From the NCBI GenBank assembly GCA_027082955.1, contig JALWTA010000020.1, positions 1 through 64,000 of the forward strand: a stretch of 64,000 nucleotides of DNA, read 5' to 3'. How positions within the stretch are numbered: position 1 is the stretch's first letter; each line of letters starts with the position of its first letter. Positions 43,269 through 52,013 of the stretch are shown one piece after another. This DNA comes from Sulfurovum sp. Lineage in GTDB: Bacteria > Campylobacterota > Campylobacteria > Campylobacterales > Sulfurovaceae. The position numbers were made by a program, and so were the translations under genes. The notes beneath the pieces are model-generated. The model searched no databases. It saw nothing but the letters and a program-made list of their open reading frames with translations, and was not told the DNA's origin.

Positions 43269-46200
43269 ATGAGAATGATAGGAAAATGGTTTGTTCTGTG
43301 GGCAGTGTTGTTGCAGTTGGTACACGGGTATGGAGAGAACGATACCTACCCGGCACCACCTGTTGATTTGGTAAAGGTAGACAAGATATATCATTTTTTC
43401 AGTGGATTTGATATTAGTGATACAAGCTTCTCCTACCATGACAGTAACGGTACCAAACATACCGTTGAGCTTAACGGAGCCTATTGGCAGTTCAGGGGTG
43501 AGGTTGAGAAGAAAGAGCAACCCAAGAAGATAGAGACACTCTTATCGCTGCTTCAGTCCAAAGGTGCGACAGTGCTGGAGTATAACAAAGAAAAAAGTGA
43601 TATCTCCTTGGTCTGGAACCGCCCCAAAAAAAATCAGAAGATATACATAGGCATTACCTATGGATGGTCGAGTCATTTTAGAGTCTATATCCATAAAGAG
43701 CAGTATCTTCCCCCTAATACTCCTATTGATGTTGTAGTGGATGAATCCAATGATACCATCCCCTCCGAAGTGATGTTGCGCGCACCGTTTGACGGAGAGC
43801 ACTACTACTATCTGAAGATCGATGTACTCTCCAAAAACGGGGTAGACATCAAAGCAACCTCCTATCCGGAAGGTGATGGTGTCTCCATTCAAAATGAGCA
43901 GAAGATGCGCTGTGAATCCAAATACTACCGACACTACACTATGCTTTCTCTTGACCCGTATGGAAGTATGCATGACTTTAAAATCACGAGCTTGGGAGAG
44001 AAAAAGGAAAAAGTGAGGCTGACACTTGTCAAGACAGACTTTCCTGTTGTACCCCTTGGGAAGCTTTCTGACAAAGCAGGGGTGTTTCAGCTCAAGAACG
44101 CTCTTGGCTCTCTGCCCCAGTTGAAGAGTCTCGGATATATATCGGGCAGCTACAATACTCCCCAGGGGGATTACCTGCCAAACGGAGATGCCCTCTACTG
44201 GCTGAACAACGGATACTACAATTTTGTCAAAGAGGGTTTGCGAAGCAACCTCGTACCTGTACTTGCCGAACATATTACCACAGTAACATGGCCGTCATAC
44301 TTTGTCACAATGACAAATAAAACAGTATCTCAAAAAGAGAAAGCGACAACGCAGATGGCGATTTTTGGAACAAGAAGTGAAGACAACCAAACCGTCACTG
44401 TCGATCTTTCTCTTTCCCACATGCCAAAAGAAATCACGCTGCAAAAAGAGGATTTTGAAGTCTATGAGGATGGAAACATACCGGGAAAAGTGCTTCATGT
44501 AGAACATCTGCATGAACCTATGCAGATTGTACTGCTGCTTGACTCTTCGGGCTCGATGAAGCACAGCATGCGTGCCGCACTGCAAAGTGTACGCAGGTTT
44601 ATTGAGAAGCTGCCCGAAGATGCAAAGATCACGCTGGTAGATTTCGATACAAAGGTCAAAGTACTCAAAACAGGCAGTAAGTCCGAGGTGCTGCAAAAAC
44701 TCTCCCGTATCCGTGCCAACGGTGCAACGGCACTCTACGATGCCATCATCAAAGGTACAGAACTGCTTGCGGGGAAATCGCGTGCAAGCATCATTCTCTT
44801 TACAGACGGCAAGGATGCCAACTACAACGATACACGCCGCGGCAGCAAGGCAACCTTTGATCAGATGATTGCCAAGGTTCAGGATGCGGATCTCTCCATC
44901 TACCCTATCGCCTTTGGAAAACATGCCGATACAACGACACTGAGTGCGATTGCCCGTATGACAAAAACCGCCTACTACCATGGAGAGAATATGGCACAGA
45001 TAGACCGCATATTTGAAGATATACGCCAAACGCTCTCCTCTGCCTACCGTGTCACGTACCAAAGAGGGAGAACACCGCTGCAGGGATCACAGCCGGTAGT
45101 GAACTATATGGTTGATGTGAGCGGTTCTATGGATCTTCGCTCCTCTTTTTACGGTGATTGTGAAGGGTGTGCCAACCGTTTTGAACCACTCAAATCGATG
45201 CTGGCACAGAGTATTGAGGAACTGCCAAAAGGTACTTTTGTGCAGTTGAGCACTTTTGCATCAGATGTCAAAACGGTACAGATACTCACACAAGACAAAG
45301 CCAAACTTCTTGCCGGAATTGGCGCAATCGATGTGGGTGGCGGTACCGAGATCATCAAAGCACTCAGAAAAGGGCTGGCACTGTGTAAAGTACAGCCTTC
45401 AAACAGACGCTACTTTATCTTCACTACCGATGCCGCCGCAGATGCATTCAAGTTTGACAAAGAGCAGCAAAAAGAGCTTAAAGCACTGCTGATGGCATTT
45501 AAGCACAGCGGTATCCAGACATTTTGGATTGGGATGTGGGAAGATCCCAAAACCGTTGCCCACATGCAAAAGATGGCAAAACTCAGTGGCGGTGAATCGT
45601 TTGTGAGCTCAGACATAGAGAAGATCAAGGAGAAGATTCTCGCAGTAACCCGAAAAGTCGGCAAAAGGACGAACACAGCCCAGAGTGTCTCCTCTGTCTT
45701 GGTTAAACTGAAAAAAAGAGATGCAAAAACGGGGTTGACGGTAGCAGCAGTCGGAGAGAGTACGCTCAGTCTGCCGATACTGTATGAGCAGACCCATTCC
45801 AAGAGGGTTACAGAGGTTGCCCATACTATCAGTCCGTTCAAAACGGACAGCAGCAGCTACAATACCCAAACAGCCAGAAGTATCTATGGTGACGATATGC
45901 CTGTAAAAGATGTACGCATCAGCAAGATCATACCGCTTAGAGATGATCACAACCGTACAATCTCGGCAAAGAACAGGGCGGTGAAGATCAGCGTAGGCAA
46001 AGCCTATCTGCTAAGCCGTCTTAAAGGGTTGGAGGCTGGACACGGCCATACCTATCTGGTACTCGATATGAATCTGAGCAATATCCTCCCCGTACAGCAG
46101 GTAGCGGTCGGCAAAGACGGCAGCAGTCACCCCTCAAGCTGGATTGGACAGAGCAATGAGAACTATACTTACAAAGAGGCTGTACCTTCCTACGAAATCC

Positions 46201-49200
46201 CCAACTTTGCAAACCATCTTTTCATCCGTGTAAACGGAAGCTATGAGATGCCTATAAGCCCGATGACATGGGCACTGAACGATCCGCTTTTGCCAATGGA
46301 TGCAACCTCGCTTACGATTGACGGTAACGGTACGAAGTCCGGGATGCTGCTCTTTCGCATTCCAGATGAGAGTCTAAAGTCACTTTCGCTTCATTTTTAC
46401 GATACTGCCTACGGACATATCGATCTTCCGATCATTGGAACGATGAAGCAGCTGTCTGCCCGTGTAGAGGCACTGCCAAAAGAGGCACCGCAAAAACTTG
46501 GTGATGCTTTCAGTATCAGTGTGCTCGGCAGACATTTTGACGATACTCTCGCAGGTATCAAAGCGCCTAAAGGGACACGCTATGAGACACTGATTCTTGC
46601 TATTGACAGCAAGGTCAATGCCCTGCTGGCACTCGACCCGCAAAAACGCTTCAGACTCAACATAGACTCTCCATACGGCGGCTGGATGCTCAAACCCGCA
46701 CCAATCACACGCGTCATACCGCTTGGACTGTATGATGCACTCTCTTTGGCTCCGGGATCGCATAACCGTTTTGCTCTGGTCTTTCAGGTGCCCACATTGC
46801 TTCAAGATGCTCCACAAAGTCTCATCGTTTCACTCAAAGGCAAAGACAAAGAGATAGCTGTCATCAAAAAGCCTACTTCCCAAAAGATACCAGATCCGCT
46901 TGCCAAGGGCACGGCCAAAGGGATTGACCTGGTACTCAACGGGGTGTACCGCCTCGATGGTCTTGACGGCTACAGCGGAGACTACCTGCTTGCCGATGTC
47001 ACACTGGATGAAAAAGAGGATGGAAGTACCGCAAGGTTGCGTGATATGCTGCAGCTCTTAAAAAAAGTGCCATCAAAAGAGCCTCAAGAAACCTCTAAGG
47101 AGGTATCACACAGAGGGCTTGGCAACTTCAGCAGCAAAGAGGGAGGCAGCAAGAGCTGGGAGGTACGCTCTCAGGACAGCAAAACAGTTACACGGGTACT
47201 GGGGTGTGACGGTATGGCACCGGACGGATATAAAAAACGCTGTTTGGTGCTTTTTGATCTGCACGGTCTGGATGAGAATAAACCGCTCTACCTTACCTCT
47301 TCCATCTTTAAAGACTTTACCTACACGGTTGAACCCCCAAAACTTAAACCTCTAAATGACAAAGCCGCTTCTTTGTTGTCAGAGAGGCAGGAGCTTGAGA
47401 GAAGCAGCTGGGAAGAGAGTGTGCAAAAGATACTTGAAAAAGTACGTCAAAAACGCATTGCTACAGGGAAGGGTGTGGGCGGTTCACACAAGCAGGTCAT
47501 ATCGCTTGACAGTAGCAAAGATATGCTTCAGCGCATCGCACCGTTGAGTGCCTCCTTCGCCGGGGCACAGAAGCTGCAACAGATCAAAAGTTTCAGTGAG
47601 GCGCTTGAGATGTTGAAACATATCACCTGGGTACCTGCGGCTACAGATGGTGCACTCTATTCGCCCGAAGCGATGGTGACACAGGGGTGGGGGACGGAGT
47701 ATGCCATGACAAACTACCTCTACCGCATATTGAAAATGCGTAACCTAAAAATAGAAAAGGGGTACTACTATCTGAGCAAAGAGGGCAAAAAGGCACTTGC
47801 CTCCAAAGCCGGCAGTATTCCTCTAAAATATGACAAAGTACCCTATCTTGCATGGGAAGAGGAGGGGGAGAGACATAGCATCGTCATACCGTTTTTGCAG
47901 GATGAAGCCATGCTTAGAGGGATGTTCAAAGACAAAAGCAGCAGTAGCCCTCTTGGGAGTGGAAATGCCCAGATAGAAATGAGGCTCTACTTTACAAACA
48001 AACAAACAACCCAAGCAGTACAAATGGGCGGTATGGCTGCGGCACTTGGGGGTGCAGAGGGATCGAAAGAGAAATATGAAACACTCTTTTCCAAGTCGTT
48101 CAGTCTGGACGGACTCTCCAATATGCCTGTCGATATCTTCTTTACCAAAGGTAAAAACAGAGATGGAAAGTCCATTTACACTGCGCGATGGTATGGTCTG
48201 GACGGATTGGAGGAGGAAGAGACCTATGTGGGGGGCGACATTGTTCCCAAACGTCTTGAGATCAAGTGTTACAACGGTATGGAGTATGCCGATACCTACA
48301 CTTTCCGTTTTGAAAAGGGGCAAAAACTTGAAGATCTCTTCTTTACGTTTGCGTTTGCCGTGCCTGACATCTCTGAAGATGCCATTGCCGTGATGGATAA
48401 GGAGAGAGAAAAACGGTTTAAGCATGTAGCGAAGGTGGCACCGCTGTCGCAGTTGCAGTGGGTAAACAGAAGTACACTATATCGATTTACAGCACTTCAA
48501 AGTACTTATGAAAAACGTCTTCAGAATTTACTCAAGGTGAATGTGAAACGGCATAAGAGCCCTCGAATACTGATGGCTGTTATTGAAAAACGATCCAATA
48601 AAAAAATGATACGCCACCTTGATCTTAGAAGTACTTTTGCTGATGTATATGGGGAGCAAAACGCTACAAAAGCATTTCATATTATGGATGGTATTTTCAG
48701 TTCACAGGCTGAAGCATCTGCTCTGTTAAAGGGAAAAGGTATTTTTGATATTTGGAAGAGCCACAAAGATCAAAATTTGACTCTCATGTTCCCTGAACAA
48801 AAAAAGCAAATCATCCTTTTGCTAAAAAATAAAAATGTGCCGTCATTGATAATAAAACGCTATGAAAACAGTGATAAAGTATGGCTCTATCCACTCAATG
48901 ACAAGAAAGAGATAGGTTGGCTTGAAATTGATCCTAAGACGTATCAAACAAGAACTGTATATGAAAACGGTATGTATGCAGCAATGGCAGAAAAATCCGA
49001 AGTTGATATGGCGATTGATTCTGTTTCAAACTATTTTATTGGACTCTTCTCCGGTGTAGGTATTTCTGAGTGGAGTGTAGTAATGCATATGCATATAGAA
49101 GATTATTGTGAATTATTAAAAGCATCAGAAGATACGGCAAATAACATTGCGTGTGGTGTAGCAGTTGGAGGAGGGATTGTTGGAGCCTCTGTTTTAGGGA

Positions 49201-49406
49201 TTAAATCGACTTTTCTTGGATGTACAGGATATGCAAAAAGATCTAAAATGATAGGTATTTACGGTAGTTTAAGAGGTAGCAAAAGCACAACTGCCATTGG
49301 TAAGACTTCAGAAGCCATTGCCGGTTTTGCCAACGGTTTTGGTGATGGAGTGGCTTTATATTTTCAAATAGCAAAAGAGCATGCAGAGTGTAAAAAAGGT
49401 CATTGA
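43269..49406 (+). CDS. Giant secreted double-VWA-domain protein
   Basis: A 2045-residue protein with a signal peptide (about 1-21). The region to about 390 is unassigned. The first VWA domain (about 415-600) has MIDAS D425-x-S427-x-S429, the downstream Thr of GATALYD and Asp of FTDGKD, preceded by a DFEVYEDG linker. The second VWA (about 608-800) has MIDAS D616-x-S618-x-S620, GGTEI and TTDAAAD. Both can bind divalent metal and are typical adhesion or complex-assembly modules. About 800-1740 is long, mostly beta-rich, unassigned. From about 1745 to the end the codon usage becomes much more A+T-rich, and the tail has Gly-rich hydrophobic stretches (CGVAVGGGIVGASVLG, SEAIAGFANGFGDG). GGGGGATAGC precedes the ATG. 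It is the last and largest gene of the exported cluster. Confidence 0.85.
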   Translation: MRMIGKWFVLWAVLLQLVHGYGENDTYPAPPVDLVKVDKIYHFFSGFDISDTSFSYHDSNGTKHTVELNGAYWQFRGEVEKKEQPKKIETLLSLLQSKGATVLEYNKEKSDISLVWNRPKKNQKIYIGITYGWSSHFRVYIHKEQYLPPNTPIDVVVDESNDTIPSEVMLRAPFDGEHYYYLKIDVLSKNGVDIKATSYPEGDGVSIQNEQKMRCESKYYRHYTMLSLDPYGSMHDFKITSLGEKKEKVRLTLVKTDFPVVPLGKLSDKAGVFQLKNALGSLPQLKSLGYISGSYNTPQGDYLPNGDALYWLNNGYYNFVKEGLRSNLVPVLAEHITTVTWPSYFVTMTNKTVSQKEKATTQMAIFGTRSEDNQTVTVDLSLSHMPKEITLQKEDFEVYEDGNIPGKVLHVEHLHEPMQIVLLLDSSGSMKHSMRAALQSVRRFIEKLPEDAKITLVDFDTKVKVLKTGSKSEVLQKLSRIRANGATALYDAIIKGTELLAGKSRASIILFTDGKDANYNDTRRGSKATFDQMIAKVQDADLSIYPIAFGKHADTTTLSAIARMTKTAYYHGENMAQIDRIFEDIRQTLSSAYRVTYQRGRTPLQGSQPVVNYMVDVSGSMDLRSSFYGDCEGCANRFEPLKSMLAQSIEELPKGTFVQLSTFASDVKTVQILTQDKAKLLAGIGAIDVGGGTEIIKALRKGLALCKVQPSNRRYFIFTTDAAADAFKFDKEQQKELKALLMAFKHSGIQTFWIGMWEDPKTVAHMQKMAKLSGGESFVSSDIEKIKEKILAVTRKVGKRTNTAQSVSSVLVKLKKRDAKTGLTVAAVGESTLSLPILYEQTHSKRVTEVAHTISPFKTDSSSYNTQTARSIYGDDMPVKDVRISKIIPLRDDHNRTISAKNRAVKISVGKAYLLSRLKGLEAGHGHTYLVLDMNLSNILPVQQVAVGKDGSSHPSSWIGQSNENYTYKEAVPSYEIPNFANHLFIRVNGSYEMPISPMTWALNDPLLPMDATSLTIDGNGTKSGMLLFRIPDESLKSLSLHFYDTAYGHIDLPIIGTMKQLSARVEALPKEAPQKLGDAFSISVLGRHFDDTLAGIKAPKGTRYETLILAIDSKVNALLALDPQKRFRLNIDSPYGGWMLKPAPITRVIPLGLYDALSLAPGSHNRFALVFQVPTLLQDAPQSLIVSLKGKDKEIAVIKKPTSQKIPDPLAKGTAKGIDLVLNGVYRLDGLDGYSGDYLLADVTLDEKEDGSTARLRDMLQLLKKVPSKEPQETSKEVSHRGLGNFSSKEGGSKSWEVRSQDSKTVTRVLGCDGMAPDGYKKRCLVLFDLHGLDENKPLYLTSSIFKDFTYTVEPPKLKPLNDKAASLLSERQELERSSWEESVQKILEKVRQKRIATGKGVGGSHKQVISLDSSKDMLQRIAPLSASFAGAQKLQQIKSFSEALEMLKHITWVPAATDGALYSPEAMVTQGWGTEYAMTNYLYRILKMRNLKIEKGYYYLSKEGKKALASKAGSIPLKYDKVPYLAWEEEGERHSIVIPFLQDEAMLRGMFKDKSSSSPLGSGNAQIEMRLYFTNKQTTQAVQMGGMAAALGGAEGSKEKYETLFSKSFSLDGLSNMPVDIFFTKGKNRDGKSIYTARWYGLDGLEEEETYVGGDIVPKRLEIKCYNGMEYADTYTFRFEKGQKLEDLFFTFAFAVPDISEDAIAVMDKEREKRFKHVAKVAPLSQLQWVNRSTLYRFTALQSTYEKRLQNLLKVNVKRHKSPRILMAVIEKRSNKKMIRHLDLRSTFADVYGEQNATKAFHIMDGIFSSQAEASALLKGKGIFDIWKSHKDQNLTLMFPEQKKQIILLLKNKNVPSLIIKRYENSDKVWLYPLNDKKEIGWLEIDPKTYQTRTVYENGMYAAMAEKSEVDMAIDSVSNYFIGLFSGVGISEWSVVMHMHIEDYCELLKASEDTANNIACGVAVGGGIVGASVLGIKSTFLGCTGYAKRSKMIGIYGSLRGSKSTTAIGKTSEAIAGFANGFGDGVALYFQIAKEHAECKKGH

Positions 49407-49437
49407 TATTTATTTTTAGTATGTAATAAGATGGGAG

Positions 49438-50538
49438 CTATATCTCCCCCGCCATAAAATGCTCAAATATCTGAGTGACCAGCGCAATGCGCTCCTCAAA
49501 ACTCTTTTTGCTCGCTCTCTCATGCACGGTATGGTCTCCGTCTCCGTAAGGACCCCAGCCGTCAAGCGTGGGTACGCCTTGTGAGGCAACAATGTTGGCA
49601 TCGCTCACTCCGCCGCGCTTTTCGGTAGGCAGGGTGATGTTGCAAAGTGCCTCTATCTTTTTGACAAAGGCGGCCTGCTGGGGGGTGGGTTGCATCACAT
49701 CACGCTGGATGCCGCCGCTGAGTGTTGATGTTGTTCCTTCTACATAGGCGGTATTGACGATGGTGTCGATGGCGTTGAGTACCCTGTCGCGCTCCTCTGT
49801 GGTGGTGTAGCGCAGTTCAAAGGTGAGTTTTGCTTTGGGTGAGATGGTATTGGCACCGATACCCCCTTCGATCTTGCCGACATTGACGGTGGTCTCTTTT
49901 TCAAGATCGGTCAGTGTGACCAGTTTTTGCAGTTTCATAGCCGCTTCGAGGTTGGCATCTGCTCCCTTGTCGTAGTGGTTGCCCGCATGCGCGGCGATGC
50001 CTTCAATGTCGATGAAGAAGGTACCGACCCCTTTGCGTCCTATGACCACCTCGTCATGTACCCCGGCAGCTTCAAAGACCATGCAGTAGTCGTACGCTTT
50101 GGCAAGTTTGGCAGTGAGATACTTGCTGTCGTCACTTCCGGTCTCTTCGTCACTGACGAGTAGGAAGTCGATGTTGTGGATGGCACCATGCTTTTTGTAG
50201 ATATTTCTCAGTGCCTCAAGGGCGACATAGTTTCCCCCTTTCATGTCGCATACCCCCGGTCCGTAGATCCATGCATCATCTTCTCTGAACTGTTCAAACG
50301 TACCGGGAGGGAAAACGGTATCAAGGTGTCCCAAAAGCAGCAGTTTTTTTCCCTCTTTTTGAGGTGAGGTGAGATGGAGATGATCACCAATCTCTTCTCT
50401 GGGATAACGGGTAAGCTGAAAGCCGATCTCCTCCATCCAGTAGGCGAAGATCTCACCGTTTCGGTCGACACCCTCTTTGTTTTTGGTCCATGAGTTGATC
50501 TCGATGATCTCTTTGAGTGCTTGATAGGTATCGGACAT
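49438..50538 (-). CDS. M20-family metallopeptidase
   Basis: A 366-residue cytoplasmic di-zinc hydrolase of the carboxypeptidase G2/ArgE/DapE/PepV group. Visible are LLGHLDTV (His and Asp ligands), VCDMKGG (bridging Asp), SDEETGS (catalytic Glu and Glu ligand) and a C-terminal DHTVHE His ligand; a dimerisation lid domain (about 170-290) separates them. The segment RGGVSDAN fits the CPG2-like branch, which removes C-terminal Glu from peptides or folate-like compounds. The start is ATG 50538 (AAAGGA before it). It converges with the VWA gene and is divergent from the ATP-grasp genes across the inverted-repeat element. Confidence 0.88.
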   Translation of the reverse strand: MSDTYQALKEIIEINSWTKNKEGVDRNGEIFAYWMEEIGFQLTRYPREEIGDHLHLTSPQKEGKKLLLLGHLDTVFPPGTFEQFREDDAWIYGPGVCDMKGGNYVALEALRNIYKKHGAIHNIDFLLVSDEETGSDDSKYLTAKLAKAYDYCMVFEAAGVHDEVVIGRKGVGTFFIDIEGIAAHAGNHYDKGADANLEAAMKLQKLVTLTDLEKETTVNVGKIEGGIGANTISPKAKLTFELRYTTTEERDRVLNAIDTIVNTAYVEGTTSTLSGGIQRDVMQPTPQQAAFVKKIEALCNITLPTEKRGGVSDANIVASQGVPTLDGWGPYGDGDHTVHERASKKSFEERIALVTQIFEHFMAGEI

Positions 50539-50596
50539 TTGATATCCTTTTGTTATTCTTGGCAGATATTTTAGTAAAATATTGTAGAATTGGAGG

Positions 50597-50870
50597 TTAA
50601 GGGAACCTCTAATAATAGGTGATACCCACAACATCTCTAGCTTTTCTCTAGGCTAGGCACGCTTTTGAAGTCCTAGTCGTAGCTAAGTCGAAAAAGCGTA
50701 ACAACGCATAGAGGAAAGCTAGTGATGCCCGAAGGGTGGGCTTTGCAAACGTAATCTTGCACAAGACACTTCCTTCATCTTAGCTACTGCTAGGACTCGG
50801 AAGTCTCTTGCACAATCTTACATTTGCAAAACCCATTGTGGATATTACCTATTGTTAGAGATTCCCTTAA
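50597..50870. mobile_element. 274-bp inverted-repeat element (MITE-like) with complementary hairpin loops
   Basis: TTAA-flanked ends. The first 35 bases (50597-50631, beginning TTAAGGGAA) match the reverse complement of the last 35 (50836-50870) at 31 positions. Inside are three hairpins. A: 50637-50666 with 50691-50722. A small one: GCCC 50727-50730 with GGGC 50738-50741. B: 50742-50773 with 50799-50830. The loop of A (50669-50687) is complementary to the loop of B (50779-50797) at 17 of 19 positions, in two perfect 8-base blocks. No coding potential. It is either a non-autonomous transposable element or a structured RNA; both are possible together. It fills the gap between the M20 and ATP-grasp genes. 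Confidence 0.75.
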
Positions 50871-50890
50871 TCTTTTAAAAGGAAGGTAGA

Positions 50891-51793
50891 ATGGGAAGAA
50901 AGATCGGAATGTGGATGTACCAAAACGGCGGTGGTGACAAGATCGAAGCCAAAATGGTTAAAAAATTGAAAGAAAGAGGGATAGAGACGGTCACAGGACT
51001 AAACCTTCGGCATGCCATAGCCAAAAAAGGGCATATCTACCATGGAAAGCGGAAAATGGACAAGCTTGATCTCTTTTTCTCCTATAATGCAGGGGAGCAG
51101 ACGCAGTATCAGGTCTTTTTGTATCAGGCACTGGGGCGCATTATCCCTACCGTCAACTCTTACGAAGCCTTTGCGCTGACAGAGGACAAGTTTCAGACTG
51201 CCTATATGCTTCAGCAGCATGGTATCGCGACACCGGAGTTTCAGCTCTGTCACCGGGACGATACAGAGCACCTCAAGCGCATTATGAAGAAGTGGAAGAA
51301 GATGGTTTACAAACCTACAGATGGCTGGGGCGGGGTAGGTTTGACCAAGATAGAGAGCGAAGAGTCGCTCAACATGCTGCTGCCGTTTCTCAATCAGGCG
51401 GACTTGCGCTTTTTCTATGTGGAGAAGTTCGTCAAGTATGATAACACAGACTACCGTGTCGATATTGTCGATGGGCAGTTTGTGGGCTGCTACGGCAGAA
51501 AGGCAAGCAAACGTGACTGGCGCACCAACGTAACCAGCGGCGGTTCGGTCTTCCTCAGGGAGCCCAATGACGAGGTGATCGAGCTGGCGATCAAGGCAGC
51601 AAAGGTGTGCGGTACGGATATTGCCGGGGTGGACATCATTTACGATCTGGAGCGTGAGGAGTATGTGGTGCTTGAGGTGAATGGTATTCCTGCCTTTGCG
51701 ACACCTGAACAGGAGAAGATGGGACTGGACTTCAATGACCGAAAAATAGACCTGATCGTTGATCTGATTGACCGCACAACAAAAAACAAATAG
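50891..51793 (+). CDS. RimK-like ATP-grasp ligase
   Basis: A 300-residue ATP-grasp enzyme of the RimK/glutathione-synthetase type. These enzymes activate a carboxylate as acyl phosphate and join it to an amine. The N-terminal Rossmann-like domain (1-100) is followed by the ATP-grasp core: Lys in MVYKPTDGWGGVGLTK, FFYVEKFV, the nucleotide/metal region GTDIAGVDIIYD, and VLEVNGIPAF with the Glu/Asn metal ligands. RimK adds glutamate to ribosomal protein S6; other members make peptides or tags. It is followed by a second ATP-grasp gene and an M14 carboxypeptidase, which suggests a common peptide-type substrate. GGAAGG precedes the ATG. Confidence 0.87.
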   Translation: MGRKIGMWMYQNGGGDKIEAKMVKKLKERGIETVTGLNLRHAIAKKGHIYHGKRKMDKLDLFFSYNAGEQTQYQVFLYQALGRIIPTVNSYEAFALTEDKFQTAYMLQQHGIATPEFQLCHRDDTEHLKRIMKKWKKMVYKPTDGWGGVGLTKIESEESLNMLLPFLNQADLRFFYVEKFVKYDNTDYRVDIVDGQFVGCYGRKASKRDWRTNVTSGGSVFLREPNDEVIELAIKAAKVCGTDIAGVDIIYDLEREEYVVLEVNGIPAFATPEQEKMGLDFNDRKIDLIVDLIDRTTKNK

Positions 51794-51843
51794 GAACCGA
51801 AGGCTTTAGCCTTGTTATATGCGGGACTAAAGTCTCCGATTCC
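51793..51843 (+). repeat. Double-hairpin repeat, copy 1
   Basis: A 51-base unit: GGAACCGA, then hairpin AGGCT-TT-AGCCT, a variable 8-base spacer, GCGGGACTAAAGTCTCC (a second hairpin), ending GATTCC. It overlaps the stop codon of the first ATP-grasp gene. The second copy lies at 51926. Confidence 0.75.
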
Positions 51844-51925
51844 AAAATGTTGCAAAAGCATAAACAAAGATCAAACTGATCGTTGATATGATTGGCTGAA
51901 AAATAAAAAATAGTGCAAAGAGATA

Positions 51926-51975
51926 GGAACCGATGGTTTTAGCCTCGCTTGTGCGGGACTGAAGTCTCCGATTCC
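51926..51975 (+). repeat. Double-hairpin repeat, copy 2
   Basis: The same plan as copy 1, with GGAACCGA, GGTTTTAGCC, GCGGGACTGAAGTCTCC and GATTCC. It lies in the same orientation 83 bases later and just before the second ATP-grasp gene. The pair occupies most of the 220-base gap. Confidence 0.75.
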
Positions 51976-52013
51976 GGTATCTTTGAAAAAATTTAAATAA
52001 CAAGGAGTATTAT

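Noticed and set aside
50597-50870. tRNA-like or riboswitch element
   Set aside because: No cloverleaf anticodon or acceptor CCA arrangement; terminal inverted repeats and TTAA ends point to a mobile element.
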